Assembly (NCBI GenBank): GCA_029550525.1
Contig: JAKPHF010000008.1
Span: forward strand, 1-64,000
From: Planctomycetota bacterium
GTDB lineage: Bacteria > Planctomycetota > Phycisphaerae > UBA1845 > PWPN01
DNA: 64,000 nucleotides
Direction: 5' to 3'
The notes below the pieces were generated by a model. That model was not told the origin of the DNA, made no database searches, and saw nothing but the letters and a program-made list of their open reading frames with translations. How positions within the stretch are numbered: the first letter of the stretch is position 1; every line of letters starts with the position of its first letter. Shown piece after piece: positions 17,697 through 26,507 of this stretch. A program made the position numbers and the translations under genes.

Positions 17697-18767
17697 TCAC
17701 TCCTTCTCCACGATCGCCGCCCCGAGGCGTTTCTCCGGCCGCACGATGGGCCGCAGGTCGCCGCTGTTGAGCACGCGGATGTCACGAATGCCGTACTTCA
17801 TCATGGCCAATCGCGTCAGACCCATACCGAACGCGAAACCCGTGTACGCCTGCGGATCGATCCCGCCGAACCGCAGCACGTTCGGATGCACCATGCCGCA
17901 AGGCAGGATCTCCACCCAACCGCTGCGCTTGCACGTCGGGCAGCCCACGCCGCCGCAGATGTTGCACTGCATGTCCAGTTCGAAACCGGGCTCGACGAAC
18001 GGGAAGTAGCCCGGCCGCAGCCGCACTTTCACCTCGCGATGAAACACTTCGCTCAAAATGAGTTTCATCACCGCGATGAGATTGGCGATCGAGATGTTGC
18101 GGTCGATCATCAGTCCTTCGAGCTGATGAAACGTATTGCCGTGCGATGCGTCTTCGGTTTCGTAACGGAAGACTCGCCCCGGCGCGATGATCCGCAGCGG
18201 CGCCCCCAGCCGTTCCATCGCCCGCACCTGGCACGGCGACGTGTGCGTGCGCAGCAGCCAGTTGTTCGCCAGCCAGAACGTGTCCTGCATGTCGCGGGCC
18301 GGATGCATGGCCGGGATGTTCAGCGCCTCGAAGTTGTAATACTCCGTCTCCATCTCCGGCCCGCCGACCACCACGAATCCCAGGCGCGAGAGGATTTCCT
18401 CCACCTCCCACTGCACGGCGGTCACCGGATGCACACTCCCCCGCGGCACGACCGGGCCTGGCAGCGTCGAATCGAACGTCTGCACGCCGGTTGCCGCCTG
18501 CTGGTCTCCCGCTTGCTCGAGCGCGGCCCGCGCTGCCGCGAACTGCTCGACGATCTTCTTCTTGGCCGCATTCACCGCCGCCCCGAACGGCCCCCGCTCT
18601 TCCTTGGGCAACTTGCCGATCTGGCCCAGCAGCTTGCCGAGTGGACCTTCCTTGCCGGTGATGCGGCTCTCGCCCGCCCGGAGCTCATCCACCGTCCGGG
18701 CAGACGCGATCAACTGAGCCGCCTCCCGCGAAATCTGCTCGAGATCCTGTTGCAGTTGTGCTTGCAT
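17697..18767 (-). CDS. pheS: phenylalanine--tRNA ligase alpha subunit
   Basis: Catalytic chain of phenylalanyl-tRNA synthetase, a class II aminoacyl-tRNA synthetase. 356 residues: an N-terminal coiled coil (about 1-90), then the class II core. Motif 2 is FRYETEDASHGNTFHQLEG and motif 3 is GFAFGMGLTRLAMMKYG. A four-cysteine knuckle CNICGGVGCPTC sits before SGWVEILPCGMVHPNVL, as in many bacterial PheS. The frame extends upstream to 18830, but the ATG at 18767 (MQAQLQQDL) fits the family start better. First gene of the pheS-pheT pair. Confidence 0.95.
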   Translation of the reverse strand: MQAQLQQDLEQISREAAQLIASARTVDELRAGESRITGKEGPLGKLLGQIGKLPKEERGPFGAAVNAAKKKIVEQFAAARAALEQAGDQQAATGVQTFDSTLPGPVVPRGSVHPVTAVQWEVEEILSRLGFVVVGGPEMETEYYNFEALNIPAMHPARDMQDTFWLANNWLLRTHTSPCQVRAMERLGAPLRIIAPGRVFRYETEDASHGNTFHQLEGLMIDRNISIANLIAVMKLILSEVFHREVKVRLRPGYFPFVEPGFELDMQCNICGGVGCPTCKRSGWVEILPCGMVHPNVLRFGGIDPQAYTGFAFGMGLTRLAMMKYGIRDIRVLNSGDLRPIVRPEKRLGAAIVEKE

Positions 18768-18920
18768 GCAAAACCATCCGCGACGCTGCGACGCGTCCAT
18801 GCCCCAGCCGTCCTCGACTGGGGCCGCCACCGTATCACGAAAACAAACCGCTCAGATTAGGTCTTCGTCAGGGGCATTTCAAGCCAGCCGCGAAGCAGCC
18901 GGCTGGCAAGACGCTTCGGT

Positions 18921-21041
18921 TCACGGCTCGCGAGACTCCGGGCTGGGGCGGCGGGGAAAGATGAACTCCGGTAGCTTGCGAAACCGTGAGGCGGAGAAGA
19001 TGGGCCCGGATACGACTTCGCGCACCAATTCGAATCGGTGCAACGCCTCCGGGTCGGTCCATTGAACGTTCTTCCGCAATTCCGCCGCCTCCCGGGCCAG
19101 CGAGGGGTCGCCGGCTTTAACCCGCCCGATCCAGTCGGGCAGCAGGTCGACTGCCCCTTTGAACTCGAGATAACTGCGGGGAATCTCAAACTCAGGGTGA
19201 CCGATCCGCGAATATGGCGGTGCGTACCCTCGAGCGACGAAGGCGTCGACCAGTCCGTGAGCGTCGATCACGCGAACGCCGGGGCCGGTTTTGTACGAGG
19301 AGATGCCGATCGCGCCCAGCGTGATGGTGATCGGACCATGTACTTGGGCGTATTCTCGGCAGGCAGTAATCTCACCGGGGCTGGACCAGAACGGGTCGGG
19401 CGGCTCGGCGAACGGGTTCGAGAAGGGCTCGGGCGCGTACCAGCCCCACTCATCAGCCACACCACCGTCCACTTGCTTGATCAATCTTCGCTTGGTGAGA
19501 TCGCAGAGCGAGCCGACGGCTGCGAACGCCGTCGCCGCAACAATGGCCGCCGTCAGCGCGCCCCTACGCGACCCGAACTGCACGCTGCCCAGCAACACGC
19601 TGACAGCAAGCGATCCGAGCAGCAGTCCCACGCTGAACGTCAGGCGATATCGCAGCACAACGCCGGAAGCGACCATGCCGGCCACCAACACGAGCACAAC
19701 CAGTCCGCCCCAGCGTCTGCGATTATACCGCCAGTTCTGGACACTCGACGCGACGATCACCGCCAGCAACGCTGCCAGAGCCGCCAGCGATACCCCGAGA
19801 AGTACTCCTGTGTCCAAGCCGGTGATCATTACGACCACCGACATAATCACCACTACCCAGTTCGCCCGCACCGCGGCGAAGACGATCGCCGCCACCCCGG
19901 TCAGGGCGGCCACGCGTCGGGTGGCAGCCAGTCCGGCCCACGAGTGGCCAACCAGATGGACCGTCAACACGGCGACCCCAACAATCACCGGCAGATACAC
20001 GCGGCCGCGCATGAAATCGCCGCCGATCCTGCAAAGGTACGCCAGGTGTGCAATCGCCCCCATCACCAGGCAAAACAGGAGCAGCCCCCGCACGTTCGGC
20101 TGACGCATCCGCCGGATCGACTGCACCAGTCCGAACACCATGGCGCCAACCAGCAGGAGGCCATGAACTGGCTCGTCCCGAACGTATATCCGGGCATACG
20201 TCCACGCCTTCTTCAACGCCACCGGCAGCGGTAGCGCGGTCTTGGCATACGCCGTGTTAGGCAACGGCGTGCCGTAGTAGATGGTGGCAAATCCATACCA
20301 GCCGACCATCAGGACCACGATACCCAGCACGCCCAGCCACTCTCTGCGCACGACCGCCCGCGGCAGCGCCGCCCGCAGCGAACGGGTGCTAAACCATCGC
20401 CAGGCCACACCAAGAGCAATCGGCGCGCACAAAATGGCGTAGTCGGGACGGTTCAGAACAAGCAGTCCGCACAACCAGGCCGCCCCCGCCAGCGAGACCG
20501 GCTCGCCCGCCAGTTCACGCGAGGCGATCCAACCGTACGACACGGCCACCAGCAGGATGGTCAGCGACGTCTCCAGCCCCGACGTCGAATACTCCACAAA
20601 TGTCAGCGACCCGAACAGAAAGGCAAACGCCACGACGAGACACCCGATCCGTCCGACGTATCGTCGAAAGAACCAGGCCAAGACAAGCACGGTCGTGAAT
20701 GTGAGTGCCAAGCCGTAAACCACCGCCACCACGTGCGGCTTCAGCAGCCAGCTGCCCGCCACCAGAAGCAGAAACCACAGCGGATGACTGAAGGCTTGCA
20801 CCCGTTCGCCCGGATTGAAGACCGGCCCGTGCCCCAGATGAACGTTGACGACATGGCGAAGCGTGATAAACGCGTCGTCCGCCACCCACGCACGGTACAA
20901 CACGAATGTCGTGCCGATGCAGGCCAGCACGAACGCGGTCATCCAATAGTCACGCGAGGCCGTCGGACATGAGCGATCTTCCGATAAGGCGGGCAGATCG
21001 TTGCCGTGCGGTGATTGAGGTGTCGGGCTCTGGATGCACAT
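18921..21041 (-). CDS. polytopic membrane protein, probable GT-C glycosyltransferase
   Basis: 706 residues with about 12-13 hydrophobic helices in the first 520, then a soluble C-terminal part. The first extracytoplasmic loop reads VADDAFITLRHVVNVHLGHG followed by VFNPGERVQAFSHPLW. This is the pattern of bacterial GT-C enzymes in which the DD pair is catalytic, as in arabinofuranosyl- and mannosyl-transferase relatives. The donor is expected to be a polyprenyl-phosphate sugar; the acceptor is unknown. GAGGTG sits eight bases before the ATG at 21041; the open frame extends to 21092. Its stop lies about 150 bases from pheS, same strand, no functional link evident. The general class is fairly sure, specificity is not. 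Confidence 0.7.
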   Translation of the reverse strand: MCIQSPTPQSPHGNDLPALSEDRSCPTASRDYWMTAFVLACIGTTFVLYRAWVADDAFITLRHVVNVHLGHGPVFNPGERVQAFSHPLWFLLLVAGSWLLKPHVVAVVYGLALTFTTVLVLAWFFRRYVGRIGCLVVAFAFLFGSLTFVEYSTSGLETSLTILLVAVSYGWIASRELAGEPVSLAGAAWLCGLLVLNRPDYAILCAPIALGVAWRWFSTRSLRAALPRAVVRREWLGVLGIVVLMVGWYGFATIYYGTPLPNTAYAKTALPLPVALKKAWTYARIYVRDEPVHGLLLVGAMVFGLVQSIRRMRQPNVRGLLLFCLVMGAIAHLAYLCRIGGDFMRGRVYLPVIVGVAVLTVHLVGHSWAGLAATRRVAALTGVAAIVFAAVRANWVVVIMSVVVMITGLDTGVLLGVSLAALAALLAVIVASSVQNWRYNRRRWGGLVVLVLVAGMVASGVVLRYRLTFSVGLLLGSLAVSVLLGSVQFGSRRGALTAAIVAATAFAAVGSLCDLTKRRLIKQVDGGVADEWGWYAPEPFSNPFAEPPDPFWSSPGEITACREYAQVHGPITITLGAIGISSYKTGPGVRVIDAHGLVDAFVARGYAPPYSRIGHPEFEIPRSYLEFKGAVDLLPDWIGRVKAGDPSLAREAAELRKNVQWTDPEALHRFELVREVVSGPIFSASRFRKLPEFIFPRRPSPESREP

Positions 21042-21146
21042 GCGCGTCTGCACCTCAGCAGAATAGAAAAACCGCACGTCCCCCGCAAGCAAGGGGCAGG
21101 TTCAGCGCGGGCTCGGAGACAGGCGAGACGGTCCGAGTCTGACATG

Positions 21147-21205
21147 AAAAACGCGGCGGGTGGGCCGATCCTGCGACTCACACGCCAAGTCGACCCACCC
21201 GCCGG
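21147..21205 (-). terminator. intrinsic terminator after the NCS1 permease gene
   Basis: GGCGGGTGGG (21155-21164) pairs with CCCACCCGCC (21194-21203). On the minus strand the stem is followed by CGTTTTT, so it is oriented to end the permease transcript, 55 bases past its stop. Confidence 0.65.
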
Positions 21206-21258
21206 TTTTAGAATCCGCAATCCGGTCTCATTCCCGCGGTTCAGCCGGTCCGATCGGA

Positions 21259-22812
21259 TCAGGAGACGGCCTGCTCCAGCGGCTTTTCGGCCGGCTCCTG
21301 CTGCTCAGCCGCCGGCCCGTACGCCACCGGCTTGGGCTGCAGGCCCGCCGAGGCCAGCACGTAGTACACCAGGAAGCCCACAATGAACGAGTAGACGCTC
21401 GTGGGTTGCCAGCCCGCGAATAAGGCTCGTTCGCCCAGCGCCGGATTATTGCTAATGCCGACCAGGAAGCCGACGATCCACGCGCCGTAGCCGGCCACGT
21501 TCACGCCCTCGCGCGGCCCCGCCCAACGCCGCCCGCTGAGAACGTAGTCCGCCACAATCGCACCGCAGATCGGTCCGAACGACGCGCCGATCAGACCGAA
21601 GAACGACTCGAGATGCCCGGCCGCGCCCGTCGCGGCAATCAGGATGCCGATCGTCGCCCCACCCAATGTCAGCGGAACGCGAGGCAGCGACGGGATCATG
21701 GTCGAGAGACTGTTGCCGATGATGCTCGAGCAGAAGCACGCGGGTGCCATCGAGCCCACGGCCAAGAGCAGCAACATCACCCCGCCCAGCCGGGGGCTTG
21801 CAATCGTGAGCGTGGACATGATGTTGTAGCCCACCGGTTCGGAGGCGGGAGACGCCGCGTCGCTGACGACTTCGGGCTCACCGGCCGAAACGGCCAGGCC
21901 CGCCTCCGCCGGCACCGTGGCGGCAGTCTCCGCTTGAGCGGTTTGAGTCGCTTCCCGGGCCAGTTTGCCGTGCGCGCCCGCGACGATGAGAATGGCCAGC
22001 CCGCCGGCCACGATGGACGCCAGCGAGATGCCCACCAGGCCGCCCTTGTTCACGTCGTCCGCATGTCGGCTGTTCGTGCCGAAGTCCGCCCCGGCCGCGC
22101 CGGCAGTCGCGAAGAACCCGATCACCATCTGGATGACCAGGCACGCCGCGGCCAGACCGCCGACCTGGGTCGCGGTCGGCGTGCGGAAGTCGCCGATATA
22201 TGGAGCCGCGCCGACAAAGGCGATCAGCAGCATGGCCAATGCGATCCACGGAAGGTAACTCGAGATCTTGGCCACGTACTTGATCCCGAACGCGCCGAAC
22301 GTCGCGAAAATGTAGCCCCAGGCAATGGCGACGATCACGAACAGAGCACTGAAGCCCTGTTGCGAAGGCTCGGGATCCAACACCGTGGTGGCCGCTATCT
22401 TGATTCCCAGCAGTTCGCCGAATCCGCCCAACATGAGCTTCGTCGCGTAGAACGTGCCCACGCTATACCAGCCGATTTGCAGCAGACCCATGAAGATGCC
22501 GGGGAACAGGTAGCCGCCCTTCGTACCGAAGGTCGAACTGCCCACGACATACAGCGGCAGCCCCGTCCGCATGCCGAGCAGACCGAACACGTAATGGAAG
22601 AGGAAATGGCTGAGCAAGCCGGCGGCGATCAAGCCGACCAGCGCGGCTCCCAGTCCGCCCAACTGCAGCGACGTGCCGAGTTTGTCGTAAAACGCGATCC
22701 ACATGAAGATGCCGAAATAGGCCGGTGCGGTGTTCGTGTACCATGGCCCCCGGTTGCTGAGAGGGTTCGGTTTGGCCAAGGCGAGATATGCCGGTAGTGG
22801 TTCGGTTGCCAT
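21259..22812 (-). CDS. NCS1-family nucleobase/cation symporter-like permease
   Basis: 517 residues and about 12 transmembrane segments. The N-terminus reads NRGPWYTNTAPAYFGIFMWI, with GLPLYVVGSSTFGTKGGYLFPG in the next helices, characteristic of NCS1 transporters (cytosine, purine, allantoin, hydantoin or thiamine-precursor uptake). A hydrophilic loop rich in Ala, Glu and Thr (about 290-325, near ETAATVPAEAG) is unusual. AGGAG lies eight bases before the ATG at 22812; a GTG two codons earlier is too close to it. No riboswitch or catabolic gene adjoins, so the substrate is not determined. Confidence 0.78.
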   Translation of the reverse strand: MATEPLPAYLALAKPNPLSNRGPWYTNTAPAYFGIFMWIAFYDKLGTSLQLGGLGAALVGLIAAGLLSHFLFHYVFGLLGMRTGLPLYVVGSSTFGTKGGYLFPGIFMGLLQIGWYSVGTFYATKLMLGGFGELLGIKIAATTVLDPEPSQQGFSALFVIVAIAWGYIFATFGAFGIKYVAKISSYLPWIALAMLLIAFVGAAPYIGDFRTPTATQVGGLAAACLVIQMVIGFFATAGAAGADFGTNSRHADDVNKGGLVGISLASIVAGGLAILIVAGAHGKLAREATQTAQAETAATVPAEAGLAVSAGEPEVVSDAASPASEPVGYNIMSTLTIASPRLGGVMLLLLAVGSMAPACFCSSIIGNSLSTMIPSLPRVPLTLGGATIGILIAATGAAGHLESFFGLIGASFGPICGAIVADYVLSGRRWAGPREGVNVAGYGAWIVGFLVGISNNPALGERALFAGWQPTSVYSFIVGFLVYYVLASAGLQPKPVAYGPAAEQQEPAEKPLEQAVS

Positions 22813-23055
22813 GCTCACATCTCCTTCACATGTTGTTGATCACGAACGACGGGCAATTGCGCTGCGCCGCGGCAGCCCTACGGCCAATCCCTCCGGAAAT
22901 CGCCGCACATGGTATTCCCTGCCGGTCCAAAGTGGAAGAGGCGGAAAGGAAAATCGAGATTCGATGGTGGAGAATCGACACGCCGGCCGAATCCTCTGAC
23001 GGCCAAGCAACCTGCTCAGCGTTCCGCCATGGCCCGTCTTCCGCGGCAAACGCCG

Positions 23056-23538
23056 TCAGGTGACGACGATTTTGCGGATCGCCGCCGTCCGCTCGGCCGG
23101 GCTCATCTGCTCCAGCGGCAGGCTCACCAGCCGTTCGATCCACCCCCGGGCCTGCAGCGCCACCCCCGCCGCCATGGCCAGCCGGTCCTCCTGCGTACCC
23201 GGCGCGAACGACGGATCCGGTAGTCCCCAATGCGCCGTTGCCGGCTGCCCGGGCCAGCGCGGGCAGACTCGCCCGGCCGCGTTGTCGCACACCGTGATAA
23301 TCACATCCATCGGCCGGTCGGCGAACTCCTCCCAACTCTTGGAGTACTGCCCTTGCATGGAGATGCCCATGCGTCGCATGGTCTCGATCGCCAGCGGATG
23401 TACGTAACCGGCCGGGGACGATCCCGCACTGAACGCCTGGAACCGCTGTCCTCCCACGTGCCGCAGCAGCGCTTCGGCCATCTGCGAACGGCAACAGTTC
23501 CCAGTACAGATGAACAGCACCTTGATGGGCGCGGACAT
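23056..23538 (-). CDS. arsC: arsenate reductase-like low-molecular-weight protein tyrosine phosphatase
   Basis: 160 residues with the LMW-phosphatase P-loop CTGNCCRS at residues 11-18 (nucleophile Cys11, Arg17). Two further cysteines, Cys84 and Cys92 in ITVCDNAAGRVCP, sit where thioredoxin-linked ArsC carries its relay cysteines, which favours arsenate reduction over plain phosphatase activity. GAGGGGG is well spaced before the ATG at 23538; the open frame runs upstream to 23655 but lacks family similarity. No arsR, arsB or acr3 gene is adjacent. Upstream of the NCS1 gene on the same strand with a 243-base gap. Confidence 0.83.
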   Translation of the reverse strand: MSAPIKVLFICTGNCCRSQMAEALLRHVGGQRFQAFSAGSSPAGYVHPLAIETMRRMGISMQGQYSKSWEEFADRPMDVIITVCDNAAGRVCPRWPGQPATAHWGLPDPSFAPGTQEDRLAMAAGVALQARGWIERLVSLPLEQMSPAERTAAIRKIVVT

Positions 23539-23757
23539 CGACAACCCCCTCGAAAGATTCAAACGAATCTCGTCACTCAAGTGTACCGCGCCGAGACGCT
23601 GGCGAGCCACCGCTTTCCGCGCCACCGAACCTCTCGCACCGCGCAAAAACTGCACGTCTCACCGCAAACCAGCCGATGCTACTATGCGGTCCGGCACGCG
23701 TAACCAAGCGGGCGACACCATTGTGCCCTGCCCGGACCGGTCCGGAGTGGAGTCGCT

Positions 23758-24894
23758 TTGCCGAGCCCCTGCCACCTGCTGCTGGTGACCAACACACTCG
23801 CTCGCGGCGGAGCGGAAGCCATGCTCGTGCGGCTTGCTACCGCCCTGGACCCCACCCGCGTCCGCCCCGTGGTCATCTGCTTTCGCGAGCCCGGCGTATG
23901 GGCCGAGCCTCTGCTCGAACGAAAAATCCCCGTACACCAGGGGCTCTTGCGGCATAAGTACGACGCCTTCGTCATCCGCCGGCTGAGTCGGCTGGTCCGC
24001 CAATACCCCCACGCCTGCCTGATGGCCGTCGGCAGCGGTGGCGACCGCATGTTCTGGTCCACGCTCGCCGCCCGGGTCACCGGCGTGCCCATGATCGTGT
24101 GGTCGCACTTGTTTCCCGTACCCGGCGAACCCGAGTTCGAATGGATCAACCGTCGGCTGTACCCATGGGTCCACGCCGTCGTCGCTCTGGGTCGCCGCCA
24201 TGCCGACGCCCTGGTGGACGCCGCCGAGGCCCGACGCGGACGGGTTCGCGTCATCCGCAACGGGATCGACGTGGACGCCTTCGACCACGCCAAGCTTCGT
24301 GATGCCGCCCGCGAGCAGCTCGGGCTTCAGCCCCACGAGACCGCCGTGGGTATGGTCGCGAACCTGCGCCCCATCAAGCGGGTCGGTCTGTTCCTCGACG
24401 CCGCCGCTCACGTCTTGGCCGCCCGGCCGCAGACACGGTTCTTCGTGATCGGCGACGGGCCCCAACGCGACGAGTTGCAGGCCCGCATCGACGGCTCGCC
24501 CTCTCTGCGTGCTACCATTCATTTTCTGGGCGCCCGCGAGGATGTACCGACGCTCATGCAGGCGTTCGATATCGTCTGCCTGACCAGTCTGCGGGAATGC
24601 CTGAGCGTGGCCATGCTCGAGGCCATGGCCGCCGGCAAGGCTTTCGTCGCCCCGCGCGTCGGCTCGCTCGACGAAGCGCTCATCGACGGTCAGACCGGCC
24701 GCTTCTTCGAGCCCGAAACCGCCGACGCGCTGGCCGGCGTGTTGATCGAGCTCATCGACGACCCTGCCCAGCGGACTCGACTGGGCAACGCCGCTCGCGC
24801 CAAGGTACGATCGGAGTTTCGGCTCGAGCGTATGGCGCGGGAATTCGAGGATCTGGTGACCGAACTGTGCGCGACGACTGTGAGGTGCGACTGA
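23758..24894 (+). CDS. GT4-family glycosyltransferase
   Basis: Cytoplasmic GT-B glycosyltransferase of 378 residues. The acceptor domain opens with LLLVTNTLARGGAEAMLVRL, including the GGAE glycine-rich loop. The nucleotide-sugar domain has NGIDVDAF, a GMVANLRPIKR strand, FFVIGDGP, and the catalytic E-x7-E region ECLSVAMLEAMAAGKAFVAP. These are standard for retaining GT4 enzymes making polysaccharide or glycolipid; the acceptor is not identifiable. The start is a TTG. Its TGA overlaps the next gene's ATG by one base, so the two are translationally coupled. Confidence 0.85.
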   Translation: MPSPCHLLLVTNTLARGGAEAMLVRLATALDPTRVRPVVICFREPGVWAEPLLERKIPVHQGLLRHKYDAFVIRRLSRLVRQYPHACLMAVGSGGDRMFWSTLAARVTGVPMIVWSHLFPVPGEPEFEWINRRLYPWVHAVVALGRRHADALVDAAEARRGRVRVIRNGIDVDAFDHAKLRDAAREQLGLQPHETAVGMVANLRPIKRVGLFLDAAAHVLAARPQTRFFVIGDGPQRDELQARIDGSPSLRATIHFLGAREDVPTLMQAFDIVCLTSLRECLSVAMLEAMAAGKAFVAPRVGSLDEALIDGQTGRFFEPETADALAGVLIELIDDPAQRTRLGNAARAKVRSEFRLERMAREFEDLVTELCATTVRCD

Positions 24895-25916
24895 TGGACG
24901 TGGACCTGTTTCGCAAGGCCGGCCAGCGCGTGGCAGGTTGGCGCCGAATCATGATCCTCTCGCACGACCGGCCCGACGGTGATGCCCTCGGCGCCATGGC
25001 CAGCATGCAGCGCGTCCTGCAGGGCCTCGGTCACCAGGCCGTCGCGTTCACCTACGATACCGTGCCGCCCCGCTACACGTTCATTGACGAGATCGCCGGT
25101 TTTCATCGCTGGTCGAACGACGCCCCCGCGGACATCGACGCACGGTTCGACGGCCTCCTCATCGTGGACACCTGCAGTTGGAGCCAGTTGGAGCCCGCGG
25201 CCGAGTATCTCAAAGCCAGCAGGCTGCCGAAAGTCGTGCTCGATCACCACGCCACCCGCGATCTGCTCACCGTCAACCACACAGACGATATCTATGCCAT
25301 CGACGCGACGTCCGCATCCGCCTGCGGCCTGGCGTATGAATGGTGCGAACTCATGGGCTGGCCGGTGGATTGCAAGGGCGGCGAAGCCCTGTTCGCCGGC
25401 ATGGCCGCCGACACGGGCTGGTTTCGCTTCTCGAATACCGACGGCCGCACGATGCGAGCCGCCGCTGCTCTCCTTGAACGATGCAACCTGCGCGCCGACA
25501 TTCTGTACACGAGGCTCAACGCGTCGTATTCGCCCGCACGCTTGCGGCTCATGCGTCACATGCTCGACACGCTGGAGTTCCACGCCGACGGCAAGGTCGC
25601 GACCATCGAGCTGACGCGCGAGATGTTCGAAAAGGCCGGAGCCACGCCCACCGATGCGGAAGAACTGGTGAATGAGCCCATGGCCGCACGCAGTGTGATG
25701 GCCACCGTGCTCATGACCGACATGGGCGACGGCGTTGTGCGTTTGAACTTCCGCAGCAAATCGCCCGAGCTCATCGGCCGCGAGATCGACGTGGCAGCCA
25801 TCGCCCACGCCTTCGGCGGCGGCGGCCACCACCGCGCTGCCGGCGCCCGCGTGCCCGGCACACTCTCCACCGTCCGCCCCGCCGTCCTCGCCGCCGTCCT
25901 CGCCGCGGTGACCTGA
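24894..25916 (+). CDS. nrnA: DHH-family bifunctional oligoribonuclease / PAP phosphatase
   Basis: Degrades short RNA oligonucleotides and usually also removes the 3' phosphate from pAp. 340 residues. The DHH domain shows SHDRPDGDALG (29-39), IVDTCSWSQ and VVLDHHATRD, giving the metal-binding aspartates and histidines. The DHHA1 domain ends in FGGGGHHRAAGARV. Length and motif order match NrnA and not the larger RecJ. The ATG overlaps the stop of the GT4 gene by one base; the frame continues upstream inside that gene but only as shadow. Confidence 0.9.
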   Translation: MDVDLFRKAGQRVAGWRRIMILSHDRPDGDALGAMASMQRVLQGLGHQAVAFTYDTVPPRYTFIDEIAGFHRWSNDAPADIDARFDGLLIVDTCSWSQLEPAAEYLKASRLPKVVLDHHATRDLLTVNHTDDIYAIDATSASACGLAYEWCELMGWPVDCKGGEALFAGMAADTGWFRFSNTDGRTMRAAAALLERCNLRADILYTRLNASYSPARLRLMRHMLDTLEFHADGKVATIELTREMFEKAGATPTDAEELVNEPMAARSVMATVLMTDMGDGVVRLNFRSKSPELIGREIDVAAIAHAFGGGGHHRAAGARVPGTLSTVRPAVLAAVLAAVT

Positions 25917-26189
25917 CTCGTCAATGGTTGTGAGCATTGAGTCAGACATCCGACTGATAGCGGACACCTTTGCTAAAGTTGTGGCCCAATCTCACGCGGC
26001 AACCTCGCTTCGGCGCTGCGTTGTATCTATCGCCCCTGTCGGGGCTTTCCAAAGAAGAAAGAACGAGACGAGTGGACCGCTATCGTCAACCGGGGGCTTA
26101 CGCCGCCCGGCGACTGACTGCTGCCCCTTGCGGGGCAGAAGAGCCGGAGCCCCTTGCTTTCCTGGACAAGCATCAGACGACTGGATCGA

Positions 26190-26483
26190 GTGGTGAGCCA
26201 TAAACGTGTCGCAGCCGCCGCGGTCGTATGGGACGCGCAAGGGGAGGCGAGGATTCTCAGCGAACTCCTCGCGACCGACTACGGCCTGGACCTGCAGGGA
26301 ATGAATCTCGAGTCCGCCGTGGGTATCTCGGAGGATGGCTCGACGATCGTAGGATACACTTGGGTCGGGGCCACCATCCACGGATGGGTCGTCACGATTC
26401 CGGAGCCCAGCAGCCTGCTCCTCCTGCTCTGCGGGTGTGCCTCACTGTGTCGATTCAACAGAGCCAGTCGCGAAAGAACGTGA
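26190..26483 (+). pseudogene. C-terminal fragment of a HAF-repeat, PEP-CTERM secreted protein
   Basis: The translated end reads VVWDAQGEARILSELL, then AVGISEDGSTIVGYTWVG, the repeating 'WD..G....L', 'A.GIS.DG..IVG' pattern of HAF-type repeats. It closes with VVTIPEPSSLLLLLCGCASL and an Arg-rich tail, a textbook PEP-CTERM sorting signal. No signal peptide or the many upstream repeats of intact members exist: bases 25917-26189 hold no homologous frame in any phase I examined. The fragment is therefore a truncated remnant. It abuts the IS630 element, which may have taken part in the rearrangement. Confidence 0.6.
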
Positions 26484-26507
26484 CAACAAAAAGCCAGCTG
26501 TCAGCTA

